A DNA stretch of 64,000 nucleotides from Fluviibacter phosphoraccumulans_A (GCA_036287865.1 CP126743.1:558001-622000), one strand, 5' to 3'; counted from the first letter of the stretch, positions 36,130-45,403 are shown. Notes: generated from the letters alone by a model not told the origin. Translations and numbers: made by a program.

Positions 36130-37365
36130 ATGGCTCTCATCGTTCAGAAATACGGCGGCACCTCGGTCGCCAATCCCGAGCGCATCCAGAACGTTGCCCG
36201 TCGTATTGCGGCCTTCCGCAAAGACGGACACGATGTCGTGGTCGTGGTTTCAGCCATGAGTGGCGAAACCAACCGCCTCATTGCCCTGGCTAAAGCGCTA
36301 CAAGACAATCCGGATCCACGCGAAATGGACGTTATTCTGTCCACCGGCGAGCAGGTCACCATTGGTTTGTTGTGCATGGCGCTGAAAGAAATCGGCGTCG
36401 ATGCAGTCAGCTACACCGGTGGTCAGGTCAAGATCCTGACGGATGACAGCCACATGAAGGCGCGCATCCTGTCGATCGACGATGCACCGATGCGTGTCGA
36501 CCTCAAGGCTGGCCGTGTTGTTGTGGTTGCTGGCTTCCAGGGTGTTGATGAAAACGGCAATATCACCACGCTGGGTCGTGGCGGTTCCGATACCGCCGGC
36601 GTTGCATTGGCCGCTGCTCTAAAGGCAGATGAATGCCAGATCTACACTGACGTGGATGGTGTGTACACCACCGACCCGCGCGTCGTGCCAGAAGCCCGCA
36701 AGCTGGACATCATTACCTTTGAAGAAATGCTGGAAATGGCCAGCCTGGGTTCGAAGGTACTGCAGATCCGCTCGGTGGAATTTGCCGGTAAATACAAGGT
36801 CAAGCTACGCGTACTGTCGAGCTTTGAAGAATACGGTCAGGGTGGCGAAGGCACCCTCATCACAGTTGAGGACAATAGCAATATGGAACAAGCCATCATC
36901 TCCGGCATCGCCTTTAACCGCGATGAAGCCAAACTCACCGTTCTGGGTGTGCCAGATAAACCGGGTATCGCGTATCAGGTACTGGGTCCAATCGCAGATG
37001 CCAATATCGACGTTGATATCATCATCCAGAACACCAGCCATGACGGCACCACCGACTTCTCGTTTACTGTGGGTTGTGATGACTTCGAAAAAGCCAAGGG
37101 CATTCTGGAAGACGTGCGCAAGCACATCGGCGCCCGCGAAGTCGTTGGCGACAGCAAAATTTGTAAGGTCTCGGCCGTTGGCGTGGGCATGCGCTCACAC
37201 CCGGGTGTTGCCAGCCAGATGTTCCGCGCCTTAGCAGAAGAGGGTATTAACCTGCAGATGATCTCGACATCCGAGATCAAGATCTCGGTCATTCTGGATG
37301 AAAAGTATCTGGAACTGGCCGTGCGCGTTCTGCACCGCGTGTTTGGCCTCGATCAGGCTAAATAA
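36130..37365 (+). CDS. lysC: Aspartate kinase
   Basis: First step of the aspartate family pathway. 411 residues; catalytic start QKYGGTSVANPERI, VVSAMSGETNRLI, GRGGSDTAGVALAAAL and YTDVDGVYTTDPRVVPEA, then two C-terminal ACT domains (LTVLGVPDKPGIAYQVLGPI and VSAVGVGMRSHPGVASQMFRAL) that give feedback control by lysine/threonine in this class. A TATAAT at 36086-36091 lies 39 bases before the ATG, without a convincing -35. Intact; with asd and metZ it supports Lys, Thr and Met synthesis. Confidence 0.97.
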   Translation: MALIVQKYGGTSVANPERIQNVARRIAAFRKDGHDVVVVVSAMSGETNRLIALAKALQDNPDPREMDVILSTGEQVTIGLLCMALKEIGVDAVSYTGGQVKILTDDSHMKARILSIDDAPMRVDLKAGRVVVVAGFQGVDENGNITTLGRGGSDTAGVALAAALKADECQIYTDVDGVYTTDPRVVPEARKLDIITFEEMLEMASLGSKVLQIRSVEFAGKYKVKLRVLSSFEEYGQGGEGTLITVEDNSNMEQAIISGIAFNRDEAKLTVLGVPDKPGIAYQVLGPIADANIDVDIIIQNTSHDGTTDFSFTVGCDDFEKAKGILEDVRKHIGAREVVGDSKICKVSAVGVGMRSHPGVASQMFRALAEEGINLQMISTSEIKISVILDEKYLELAVRVLHRVFGLDQAK

Positions 37366-37430
37366 GCACTAAGTAAGTTTGACCCGGCGGGGCTGAGCCG
37401 TTAGAATTCAGCCTCCGGTTTTGCCGGAAT

Positions 37431-37521
37431 GGAGACGTGGCCGAGTGGTCGAAGGCACTCCCCTGCTAAGGGAGCATACCCCAAAAGGGTATCGGAAGTT
37501 CGAATCTTCTCGTCTCCGCCA
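37431..37521 (+). tRNA. tRNA-Ser (anticodon GCU)
   Basis: 91-nt cloverleaf with long variable arm (CATACCCCAAAAGGGTATC) and encoded CCA. GGAGACG pairs with CGTCTCC; anticodon GCT at 37465-37467; T arm GAAGTTCGAATCTTC. Reads AGC/AGU. It lies upstream of the foreign block starting near 37.9 kb, a usual place for integration. Confidence 0.97.
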
Positions 37522-37560
37522 GACATTCAAGCATTTGATTAATAAGTGCTTTTGTTGTTA

Positions 37561-37591
37561 GAAAGCCCCGCCTGGTGCGGGGCTTTCGCCT
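37561..37591 (+). terminator. Terminator of tRNA-Ser(GCU)
   Basis: A perfect 11-bp stem, GAAAGCCCCGC with GCGGGGCTTTC, around CTGGT, followed by a T-rich tract (GCCTTTTT). Confidence 0.85.
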
Positions 37592-37885
37592 TTTTAGCAC
37601 TCTCTGTTCTTCACTTCGCCTGTAATTTCTGCCGTTTTCACCCTGTATTCTCAGACAGAATGGTGGGCAGTCTCCTTTTTACGTTCGTTCGGGAATTCTC
37701 CTTGCCTAGCATACGATTGTTGAGCAGGGTAGTCGGTTATCGGCCAAAAGCGGTTATGGTTTATCTCGTCTAATTTGATCCATGCTGAGGCTGACCAGAA
37801 TCTCATATAGGATCTGATTGTGTTTACCAACTACTGATTGAAAATCATGATAGACTCTAACTTTCCTGTATCCACCTAGTGGATT
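37592..37885 (+). other. Gene-free stretch at the edge of the foreign block
   Basis: About 290 bases of lower GC between the tRNA-Ser terminator and the trypsin-like remnant. I see no coding sequence with family features, no tRNA fragment and no strong promoter here. Confidence 0.5.
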
Positions 37886-38643
37886 TTGAATTCAACTTTA
37901 GGCTTGCCGTGTGAAGTGATTTTGTCAGTTGCTATGGTTGTATCCAAAAACACAGGGCAAAAGGGAACGGGGTGGCTGGTTTCAGATAGACACTTAGTGA
38001 CTAATGAGCATGTCATTCGCGGTGCCGCGAATGACATGCTCATTCTGTACATTTCCCTGATGGGACAAATGTTAATGCTCAAAGCATTATTTTTGATGCA
38101 TTAACTGATATTGCTGTTATTACATTGGCTGGAGCTGTTGGCTATTCCCCGTTAAAAATTGAGGAAGAGTTTCCAGAAATTGGTACTCGGGTTTGCGCAT
38201 GGGGATTTCCGTTGGGATACAACGGTCCTCCGCCAATTCTCTCTGTTGGATATCTCGCTGATTTCAATGTTCATAATCCATAGGGAACTATAGCTCTTCA
38301 GCGGCGTATGGTACTCAATGCAGCTCTAAACCCTGGAAATTCTGGCGGACCTGTGCTTTCGTGGGGTGAGCAATCTGTACGTGGTGTAGCAGTTGCAAAG
38401 CATGCCCCAATAACGCCATTTCTTCAGTCTGCAATTCAAGCTCTTCAGACGAATAGTTCCGGTGTATGTTTCAATGCAACCGATGACCAAGTCAATGAAC
38501 GACAACTAGTTGAATCGCAAGTTGTTGCCGAGATTTTGCAATATTTTAGGAACCTGACTCAGGTTATAATCGGCGAGGCTATCGAATCAAAAGATGTGAT
38601 CGCATTTTTAGATAAACATGGCATTCCATGGCAGCGAGCCTAA
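37886..38643 (+). pseudogene. Trypsin-like serine protease, decayed
   Basis: Serine protease of the Deg/trypsin-2 fold. The catalytic His region GTGWLVSDRHLVTNEHVIRGA is in the first frame. A shift near 38050 leads to VHFPDGTNVNAQSIIFDALTDIAVITLAG (catalytic Asp in TDIAV) and WGFPLGYNGPPPILSVGYLADF. TAG at 38281-38283 interrupts this frame, after which the catalytic Ser region NAALNPGNSGGPVLSW and a C-terminal helical part follow to 38643. The N-terminus is unclear (TTG 37886 or ATG 37934). The family often appears with restriction or defence islands, but no partner gene is seen. Confidence 0.75.
38003..38044. repeat. Perfect 20-bp inverted repeat inside the trypsin-like gene
   Basis: The arms at 38003-38022 and 38025-38044 are exact reverse complements (starting AATGAGCATGTC and ending GACATGCTCATT) with only TG between them. 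It covers the codons for NEHVIRGAANDMLI just after the catalytic His. Confidence 0.9.
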
Positions 38644-38688
38644 GATTGCTGTCACAAACGACCGCTTTGGGTCGTTAGTGACCGTTTA

Positions 38689-40329
38689 CTAGAAATCCAG
38701 AAGCATTCGTTGCTCTTGCCAAGAAACGGGTAGGTGCTTCAATTTCTTCATAGCAGCTAGATTTAGCTCCGCAGGTTGACTCCCTGCCATTATCGCTCTG
38801 ATGATGTCCAGTGCCAGTAGACCCTGTTCTATGACTCGGATGATGTAGGCTGACGAGCGCTTTTCCTGATCTGAGATTTCCTTAATGCTTCTCACTTTGC
38901 CCGAAGTTAGTAAGTTGAGCCAACGATGGGCTTTGGACAAATGAGCGATGAGCGCTTGATCGCGTATTCCAGTACCCTGAGCTCCTTGAATCAGCAATCG
39001 CATCGTTCGGCCGCAACGCTTTATTCTGGTATACACATTCAAGGTGTAGAGAGCTTCATTAGTAATTCCCATGATTTCATTTAGTTTGATTTCAATGGAG
39101 ACCTGTTCGGAGTGAATGGTGACTCGTTCTATGATTTGTCTTAGTACGGCATAGGGATGGTCTATTTGAAGCTTAGTAGCCAAATCGGCAGCACGTGTCT
39201 TAATGTATTCAATGGCTTCTGGGGTTACCTCGGTTGCTGCCAGGATGGCATGGGGATCGATGAGCCATTCAACAATGGCTTGAATGACTAATCGTTCAAC
39301 ATCAATAGCCGGAAGGCGTATCCCTTGCGGTGCAGCATCTCGAGTTTTTGTTATCAAGGGCTCGGACACGTAATACCGGTAGTGCTTGGACTGTTTCTGA
39401 CTGTGAGAGGGGATCAAAGGGTGGTCATCCTGATCGAACAAGATGCCGGTTAGTAGACTCGCTGAGGGGGCTGACCGACGGTCTCCATGGCCTTGTTTAT
39501 TGAGTTCGAGTTGTGCTTGCACTTTGTCCCAAACCTCTTGCTCAATAATTGCTGGATGCATCCAGGGGTAGCTTTGATCCTTATGCGGAATGCGGCCGAT
39601 GTAGATCGGGTTATTGAGGGTCGCATATAGGTGGCCGCGAGCGAACGGCTGACCACCAAGCACTTTACCCGCTTTGGTCACTCTGCATGGCACACCAATC
39701 TTCATTCTGTCGAGTTCTTCCTTCAAGGCCCGGACATGACCAAGTTCCAAATACCGCTCAAAGATGTGTCGAACGAGCGTGGCGCCTGAATCCTCAATTG
39801 CTAGGTTGCGTTCTTTACCAACGTAACCCATGGGCGGGATGCCGCCCATCCACATGCCTTTCTGTTTGGAGGCCGCTATTTTGTCCCTGATTCGTTCCCC
39901 AGTGACTTCGCGCTCAAATTGGGCAAACGATAATAGGACATTCAGCGTGAGCCGTCTCATGGAGGAGGTCGTATTGAATTGCTGGGTGACCGAAACAAAG
40001 GACACACCCTTGACATCAAATTGTTCAATGATCTTGGCAAAATCAGCGAGAGACCGAGTCAGGCGGTCCACCTTGTAGACAACCACCACACGGATTTTTC
40101 GATTATCGATGTCTTTTAGTAGTTGGCGTAACCCGGGCCGTTCCATATTGTCCCCCGAGAAGCCACCATCATCGTACTGAAAAGGCAAGGCTTTCCAGCC
40201 TTCATGCTTCTGACTGGCGATATAAGCTTCGCAGGCTTCCCGTTGAGCATCCAGGGAATTAAAACCCTGTTCGAGTCCCTCCTCAGAGGATTTACGTGTG
40301 TATATGGCGCAGGGTAAGTTGACCTTCAT
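38689..40329 (-). CDS. Large serine recombinase (site-specific integrase)
   Basis: 546 residues from the ATG at 40329 (MKVNLPCAIYTRKSSEEG). N-terminal resolvase domain with the catalytic Ser in YTRKSSEE (about residue 14), SLDAQREACEAYI, DDGGFSGDNMERPGLRQLL, VYKVDRLTRSLADF and FEREVTGERIRDKI; then the recombinase domain (PPMGYVGKERNL ... LNNPIYIGRIPHKDQSYPWMHPAII) and a long C-terminal DNA-binding region. The ATG overlaps the stop of the DUF2924 gene (ATGA). Appears intact, though most genes of the block are broken; ends with TAG. Confidence 0.88.
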   Translation of the reverse strand: MKVNLPCAIYTRKSSEEGLEQGFNSLDAQREACEAYIASQKHEGWKALPFQYDDGGFSGDNMERPGLRQLLKDIDNRKIRVVVVYKVDRLTRSLADFAKIIEQFDVKGVSFVSVTQQFNTTSSMRRLTLNVLLSFAQFEREVTGERIRDKIAASKQKGMWMGGIPPMGYVGKERNLAIEDSGATLVRHIFERYLELGHVRALKEELDRMKIGVPCRVTKAGKVLGGQPFARGHLYATLNNPIYIGRIPHKDQSYPWMHPAIIEQEVWDKVQAQLELNKQGHGDRRSAPSASLLTGILFDQDDHPLIPSHSQKQSKHYRYYVSEPLITKTRDAAPQGIRLPAIDVERLVIQAIVEWLIDPHAILAATEVTPEAIEYIKTRAADLATKLQIDHPYAVLRQIIERVTIHSEQVSIEIKLNEIMGITNEALYTLNVYTRIKRCGRTMRLLIQGAQGTGIRDQALIAHLSKAHRWLNLLTSGKVRSIKEISDQEKRSSAYIIRVIEQGLLALDIIRAIMAGSQPAELNLAAMKKLKHLPVSWQEQRMLLDF

Positions 40330-40727
40330 TTTTTCAGTCCGAAGAAGACCGGGCCCGACCAAGCCATGCCGGTAATTGCCCTGGCGATGGCAGACAGACT
40401 TTTCCATTTTCGATCGCGGTAGAGAAATCCGTCTTCCAGAACCGTGACCTAGTGTGTTTCATCCTGCCAGACGCGAATAAGCCGTGATCCCACCGAGGGC
40501 GTTATGGTTCCTGAAGGATCTGCAATCAGTTGGCGTTTCTCAATGGCGCTTAAACCACCGTGCGCGTTAACTTGTATCTGCCAACCGATGATCAGCCTTA
40601 ACAAATATTCCCGGGCTGACTTGGGAGCAGGGCAGTTAAAAAGCTGCTGCCAGATAGCTTGTAATTGCGGTCGTTGGAGCGTCTTAAGATCCGTAAGGGC
40701 TGGAATGGCTGATGAATAGGATTTCAT
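40326..40727 (-). pseudogene. DUF2924 protein with one in-frame amber stop
   Basis: Partner gene commonly found directly before this type of recombinase. The first 92 residues (LQRPQLQAIWQQLFNCPAP ... GGLSAIEKRQL ... PSVGSRLIRVWQDETH) run into TAG at 40449-40451. The same frame then continues VTVLEDGFLYRDRKWKSLSAIARAITGMAWSGPVFFGLKK to TGA at 40326, which is the complete family C-terminus (SLSAIARAITG, WSGP, FFGL). Thus a single nonsense change separates it from a full 133-residue protein. It ends in ATGA overlap with the recombinase gene. Confidence 0.85.
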
Positions 40728-40881
40728 ATCTACCTCCTAAGTTCGTCAGAAACTGACTTATGACCAGTAACACTCTATTAACAAGGTGTATCAAGTCTTA
40801 TTCGTCTATTTCACAAGATATTGGGAGAACCAAAGGAATTGGGCACCCGGTAGGGATTACGGGCGCCCTTGATTGAATCAA

Positions 40882-42321
40882 TTACTCTCCCAATTTTGCC
40901 CAAACAGCCAGGTTTCTACGGTAATTGGTCTTGATGAAGTCAATCGCATGCGCCGTTGAATCCACCTGGTCGTAGAACTTTGAACCAGGAAACCCTAATA
41001 ACTCGGTCCGATATTCATCCAACCAAGGCGCCTGTTTTGGTAGATACACCAGCCCCTGCTCAAAGACATCGGTTTGGGCGTGGAGCCGCATGATCTTGTC
41101 CGTACCGCTCGGTGGCTGGTACTCATGGATGGTCGTAATCCCACGATATTTAAGATCCTGAATGAGTTGCGTACTAGAGGCTTTGTCCTCGATGACGATC
41201 TTTCTTGGTTTGAATCGGTCCGATAGTTCAACCACGGATTTGAGTAGATCAGGGTAGTCCAGTCGCTTGCGATAGACATCCATCAAGTAATAGCGCTCGT
41301 TCCAAATGCCCCAGGTCGTACATACGCTCCAAGCATTGAGCTCCCCTGATTTGTTGGCGGTATCCCAGCTTTGTACGACATATTGACACTCACCCATGGG
41401 TGGGAACGTCTCATAGTTCATCAGCCCGCCTGATTTAATCATCGCGCCACCGAGTGGAATAGGGTTCTGCTGATACTGGCTGGAGAAGTTGTATTCCCCG
41501 ATTCGTGCTTTGGTGGCTTTGAGCATCTCTACGGTTTCGCGAGCCTCATGAAGTGGCGTACCCATCTCGCGCTTCCAAATGCGTTGGCCGAAGATATCCA
41601 TAATATCGAAGGTCTCATCCTCCTCGGCAATTGCCGGTAGATTCAATACCGTCCAGTCGCCATGTTCCAGCGCGTGACCCACCAGATCATCCTGGTGCAG
41701 ACGCTGCATGATAATAATGATGCAGCCATTGACCTTGTCGTTCAGACGGCTGAGAAGGGTGCCATCAAACCAATCGTTGACTGTTTGCCTACGCGTATCT
41801 GACAGAGCCTCATCCGGTTTCATGGGATCATCTATGATCAGGAAGTCGCCCCCTCGAGGAAGTCGCCCCCTCGACCGGTCAGGACGCCACCCACAGAGGT
41901 TGCCATGCGGCCGCCGCCTTCGGTCGAAGTCATCGACCGCCATCTTTCTGGGGTCGAGCCTGGTTGCGAAGGTCTGTTGGTAGAAGGCGCTCTGCAAGAT
42001 CTTTCTGGATTCCAGAGCCAGGTTGTCAGCAAGATCCTGGCCATAGAAGGCACAGATGATTCGAGCCGATGGGTCTTGGCCGAGTAGCCAAACCGGAAAC
42101 GCGACGGAAGCGCAGTGAGACTTTAGGTAGCATGGTAGCAGGTTGATGATCAGCCGCTTGATCCTTCCCAGTCGACATGCTTCTAAGTGCATGGCAATAA
42201 GATGGATATAAGGCGCCAACAAGAGCCGTGTCTGTGGGTTGAGCTCATAGAATGATCGTTCAATAAAAGTGACGAAATTACTACGTAGTAGGGTTTGATA
42301 TTCCTTGGCGGTGATGTTCAT
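40882..42321 (-). pseudogene. Phage terminase large subunit, internally frameshifted
   Basis: DNA-packaging ATPase/nuclease of a tailed-phage-like element. The C-terminal nuclease part is clear (YVVQSWDTANKSGELNAWSV ... RKIVIEDKASSTQLIQDL ... VDSTAHAIDFI). The ATPase part includes FLIIDDPMKPDEALSDT and RLHQDDLVGHAL. Between 41874 and 41937 the correct reading (STEGGGRMATSVGGVLTGRGG) lies in another frame: a probable two-base loss at its start and an added 17-bp tandem copy at its end (41840-41873) offset each other. So the open frame encodes a scrambled ATPase segment. Start ATG 42321 overlaps the upstream stop. Confidence 0.82.
41840..41873. repeat. 17-bp tandem duplication in the terminase gene
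   Basis: Two adjacent identical copies of AGGAAGTCGCCCCCTCG (41840-41856, 41857-41873). The duplication adds 17 bases to the coding sequence and restores the frame after an upstream indel. Confidence 0.9.
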
Positions 42322-42721
42322 CACGCACCTCCTTTCTCTGTATTAAATTGGGCATGCATGCGTTCCATGAGGCTCTCCATGACCTGCTTGTCTTCTTCCG
42401 GCAGGGTTTCGATGAGGGGTGACGCTTTGGCAGCCAGTTTGTCTTCGTGACGTTGTGAGACACCCATTAGTAGAGCAATGGACTTGGGATTACCTGTCAC
42501 GGCTTTATTCACCACCTGCTTGGCAATGACCTCGATTTTTTAACCCGCTTCGATCGACCGTTCTCATTGACTGTGATCTTGGCTTTGAGTTCGTCGAGGA
42601 CCACTTTTTCTAGGCTGCGTGAACCTTTTGGCCGTCCCTTAGGATTACCGCTCTGCCCCTTTTTGAATTGACCCGACTTAGGAGGGTGACGGTAACCGAC
42701 CTTGTAGTCTTGATCAGCCAT
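42321..42721 (-). pseudogene. DUF5681 protein, frameshifted in a homopolymer
   Basis: Small protein usually found upstream of the terminase gene. From ATG 42721: MADQDYKVGYRHPPKSGQFKKGQSGNPKGRPKGS (family signature), SLEKVVLDELKAKITVNENG. At a run of six A residues on the coding strand (plus-strand T run 42536-42541) the frame is lost; one more A would continue as IEVIAKQVVNKAVTGNPKSIALLMG ... FNTEKGGA to TGA at 42321. The first frame ends early as SRSLPSRW. Confidence 0.8.
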
Positions 42722-42770
42722 GGCACACCTCCGATGGTTCTGACTTAATCGACCCAGCTTGGGCAGCAAG

Positions 42771-44066
42771 TCACTCGGCAAAGGTCTGACCGGTCAGGGC
42801 ATGAATCGCCGGCTCACTAGTCAGCGCTTGCCAGCGGCAGATGGCAAGATCTACATACCTTGGACTGAGCTCTAAGCCATAACAGATCCTGCCCGTGCGT
42901 TCAGTCGCGAGGAGGGTGGTGCCGCTCCCTAGGAAGCTATCAAGCACGATGTCTTTGCGGGCTGAGCAGTCCAAGATGGCATCTGCCACTAGATTGATTG
43001 GTTTGACGGTGGGGTGCATGGCCAGTAGGTCACCCTCATGACCTTGGCGGCTTAAGGTGTTTGCACCGGCGTATTCCCAGACATTCGTTCGGTTGCGGCC
43101 GAACTTACCCAGTTCGACGTTGTTCCGGTGGCTATCCTTGCCGTTTTTATAGACCGGTACCAGTTCGTGCTGACTTCGGTACAAGGATCCCATTCCCCCT
43201 TTGTCTTTGATCTAGACACAGAGATTCTTGAGCTCGCTATACGCTTTAGAGCCCGCGGCTAGCGTTTCTGACAGATGCCGTCAGTCCATACAGATAAAGT
43301 GGATCGAGCCCGATTTGCTGTGGCTGCTAAGCAAACCCAGAGCGGTTCCCAGGAATTGGGTAAATTCCGAGACGGTCATCTCACCCGATCCCATGGCGAA
43401 TTCGGCATGCTTGGATTTGCCTTTACCGCTGACATGGCCGTCGATCCTTACGTTGTAAGGCGGATCAGTAAAGATCAGATCGGCCTTCTTGCACTGCATG
43501 AGGATGCCGAAGCTGCCGGCTTCGAGTGATGAACCGCAGAGGATTCGATGCTTACCGAGCAGCCAAAGGTCACCAGGTTGGCTGATCACCTGCGGTAATG
43601 GCTCGGGTAGGGTGTCCAGAGGCTCAGATTTAGATCCTGAATTTAAGGATTCGATCCGTAGATCGATCTCGCCCATGGAGAAGCCTGTATCTTCTAAACT
43701 GAAGTCCAGATCAAGGACACTCAGCTCGGAGAAGATTTCGCCGAGGAGCTGTTCGTTCCATGAGGCGTTCTCGGTAAGCCGGTTATCGGCGATGGCAAAG
43801 GCTCGCGCCTGCGCCTCAGACAAATGATCCAGCTGGATGACGGGGATTTGCTCTAGGCCAAGCAACTTGGCGGCTTCGACCCGGCCATGGCCACAGAGGA
43901 TCTTGTTACGACTATCGACCAGTACCGGGACATTGAAGCCGAAAGACTGAATGCTACGGGCAATCTGCCGGATCTGCTGCTTGCTATGCAGACGGGTGTT
44001 ACGGGGGTCGGGTTGGATGTCCGATAGAGGTTTTAGGGTACTGCTGAGGTTGTGTTTGCTTTGCAT
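42771..44066 (-). pseudogene. ParB-like nuclease domain / DNA methyltransferase, two nonsense mutations
   Basis: Would encode 431 residues: a ParB/Srx N-terminal domain (IQPDPRNTRLHSKQQIRQIARSI ... VDSRNKILCGHGRVEAAKLLG) and a beta-type N4/N6 DNA methylase (TDPPYNVRIDGHVSGKG; DSFLGSGTTLLATERTGR). One frame runs through, but TGA at 43281-43283 (CMD-stop-RHLSETLAAG) and TAG at 43212-43214 (LCV-stop-IKDKGGMGSLYRSQHE) interrupt it. In relatives both positions are Trp (CMDWRH, LCVW), so each fits a TGG transition. Good ribosome binding site (AAGGAG) before ATG 44066. Confidence 0.88.
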
Positions 44067-44467
44067 TTGATACTCCTTATTGTTTGCAGGAGCATCAAAG
44101 TTCGCATAGGTAAATAAGCCTGTATAACCGTGAAAATTACGATTTTTTTGGGGGGTATTTTCCCCCCTAAGAACCCCATTGATTTCAATGCTTCTCGAGC
44201 GTAGTGTTCACGGTCGCACTTGATGTCGAGGAGGTTGAATATTTCAACAACTAGGTTGTAGTAGGGGCCTTTATTACCATTTCCGTAGTGATTCTTGATA
44301 ATTGTTGGCTTATAGCCGGTAATGCGGTGATAGTACGTGACGATAGTTTGAGCAACAAAAATCGCACGTAGGTTTTTGGGCGCACCACGCAGTGGCTTAG
44401 CGTCTGATTTGTATTCACTTGCTTGCGTACGTATTTTCTCTGAGAGTTCTTGGAAAGATTTGTCCAA
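44033..44467 (-). CDS. Unrecognised protein of the phage-like block
   Basis: Open frame of 144 residues from a TTG (no good ATG). The first 100 residues look like a real soluble protein (LRGAPKNLRAIFVAQTIVTYYHRITGYKPTIIKNHYGNGNKGPYYNLVVEIFNLLDI), while the end (KKIVIFTVIQAYLPM ...) runs over a G6/C6 hairpin-like stretch and the start of the methyltransferase gene and may be out of frame. It also overlaps 216 bases of the upstream SAM methyltransferase frame, so one of the two is truncated. Family unknown. Confidence 0.4.
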   Translation of the reverse strand: MDKSFQELSEKIRTQASEYKSDAKPLRGAPKNLRAIFVAQTIVTYYHRITGYKPTIIKNHYGNGNKGPYYNLVVEIFNLLDIKCDREHYAREALKSMGFLGGKIPPKKIVIFTVIQAYLPMRTLMLLQTIRSIKCKANTTSAVP

Positions 44468-45054
44468 TTTGACCGTAGGTAACCCATGTAGTTGCGTATA
44501 TAAGCGGGGCGGTCTTCTTCAGCTTCACGGAAGATGTCTATCAGAACAAAGCAACCACCCGGTTTGAGCATGCGGAATACATCTCTCACGATTTGTTGTT
44601 TTTGTAACGAATTCAGATGATGCAATGCGTAACTGCTCAAGGCCAGATCAAAGCTCTCATTAGGCTGTTCTGAAGCCACTTTCAGCATGTCATCGCAGAT
44701 GCACTGGTGTGGGACGCCTTTATCTAAAAGATGTTGGTGTGCGATATCTAGTGCTGGTTGACTTAAATCACAGCCGACGTAAGTCTTTACATGCTCCAAT
44801 GACACCAAAGGTAAATCCATGCTTGCATCGCCACAACCCAGATCAAGGATCTTTATTAAATCGTGAGCACGAGTTGCGACCAGATAGTTTTTGACCGATT
44901 GGATGATTTCCCGGTGGAACATATAGTTGTGCTGGATGACCTCCTGATAGACAGACCAGGATTTCATGAATATTTCTACAGGGCTGAGTTGGGCTTTGGC
45001 TTCTGAAGTCATTTGAAGTTTGCTTTCTGTGTCTTCGATCATCGTAACGTTCAA
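44251..45054 (-). CDS. Class I SAM-dependent methyltransferase, C-terminus doubtful
   Basis: Rossmann methyltransferase: motif I ILDLGCGDASMDLPLV (about 65-80), acidic motif YVGCDLSQPALDIAHQHL, ESFDLALSSYALHHLN and LKPGGCFVLIDIFREAEEDRP. The frame continues to 44251, but the last 70 residues are low in recognisable features and overlap another open frame, so the natural protein probably ended or was cut near 44.5 kb. Substrate unknown. It marks the right edge of the foreign block. Confidence 0.65.
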   Translation of the reverse strand: MNVTMIEDTESKLQMTSEAKAQLSPVEIFMKSWSVYQEVIQHNYMFHREIIQSVKNYLVATRAHDLIKILDLGCGDASMDLPLVSLEHVKTYVGCDLSQPALDIAHQHLLDKGVPHQCICDDMLKVASEQPNESFDLALSSYALHHLNSLQKQQIVRDVFRMLKPGGCFVLIDIFREAEEDRPAYIRNYMGYLRSNWTNLSKNSQRKYVRKQVNTNQTLSHCVVRPKTYVRFLLLKLSSRTITALPAISQQLSRITTEMVIKAPTTT

Positions 45055-45352
45055 GTACCGTATCGAGTCGGTTCGTTCTTCAATTGTCAGAATTTGTCGG
45101 AGCTTTGTGAGCCATCAAGCGAGCTTGATGAAGGTGCAAAAGCTAAATTTGACTCTGATAGTAGAGGCGAAACACGGTTGTTCCATGATATTCCCTGTTA
45201 CCGGATAGTGTTTTTGCTCGGAATGCCTATATTTAGGGGCTTAAGTAGTGCTATGGGATCAAATCTTTCTCAAATTCCCTGTAAAATTCGCTGAAACGAG
45301 AACGTTTTCTTGAGACAAAGCGCAGGTAGACTAAGCTCACCGCCAGATGTTT
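45055..45352. other. Gene-free stretch right of the foreign block
   Basis: About 300 bases with no coding sequence that I can support; a likely edge or scar of the inserted block. No copy of the tRNA-Ser 3' end was found here by eye. Confidence 0.45.
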
Positions 45353-45383
45353 AAAAAGCCCCTGAGATTCAGGGGGCTTTTTT
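45353..45383. terminator. Terminator of the 45.4-kb lipoprotein gene
   Basis: AAAGCCCCTGA pairs with TCAGGGGGCTTT (one bulged G), flanked by A residues on the left and T residues on the right; works in either direction. Confidence 0.8.
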
Positions 45384-45403
45384 CATTGTGGCATTGTGAT
45401 GCG

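Noticed and set aside
44110..44170. Hairpin of six G and six C residues as a terminator
   Set aside because: The T run precedes the stem on the plus strand and A residues follow it on the minus strand, so neither direction has terminator form.
37431..45400. Duplicated tRNA-Ser end as attachment site of the foreign block
   Set aside because: No second copy of the tRNA 3' end was found by eye at the right edge; large serine recombinases usually do not target tRNA genes in any case.
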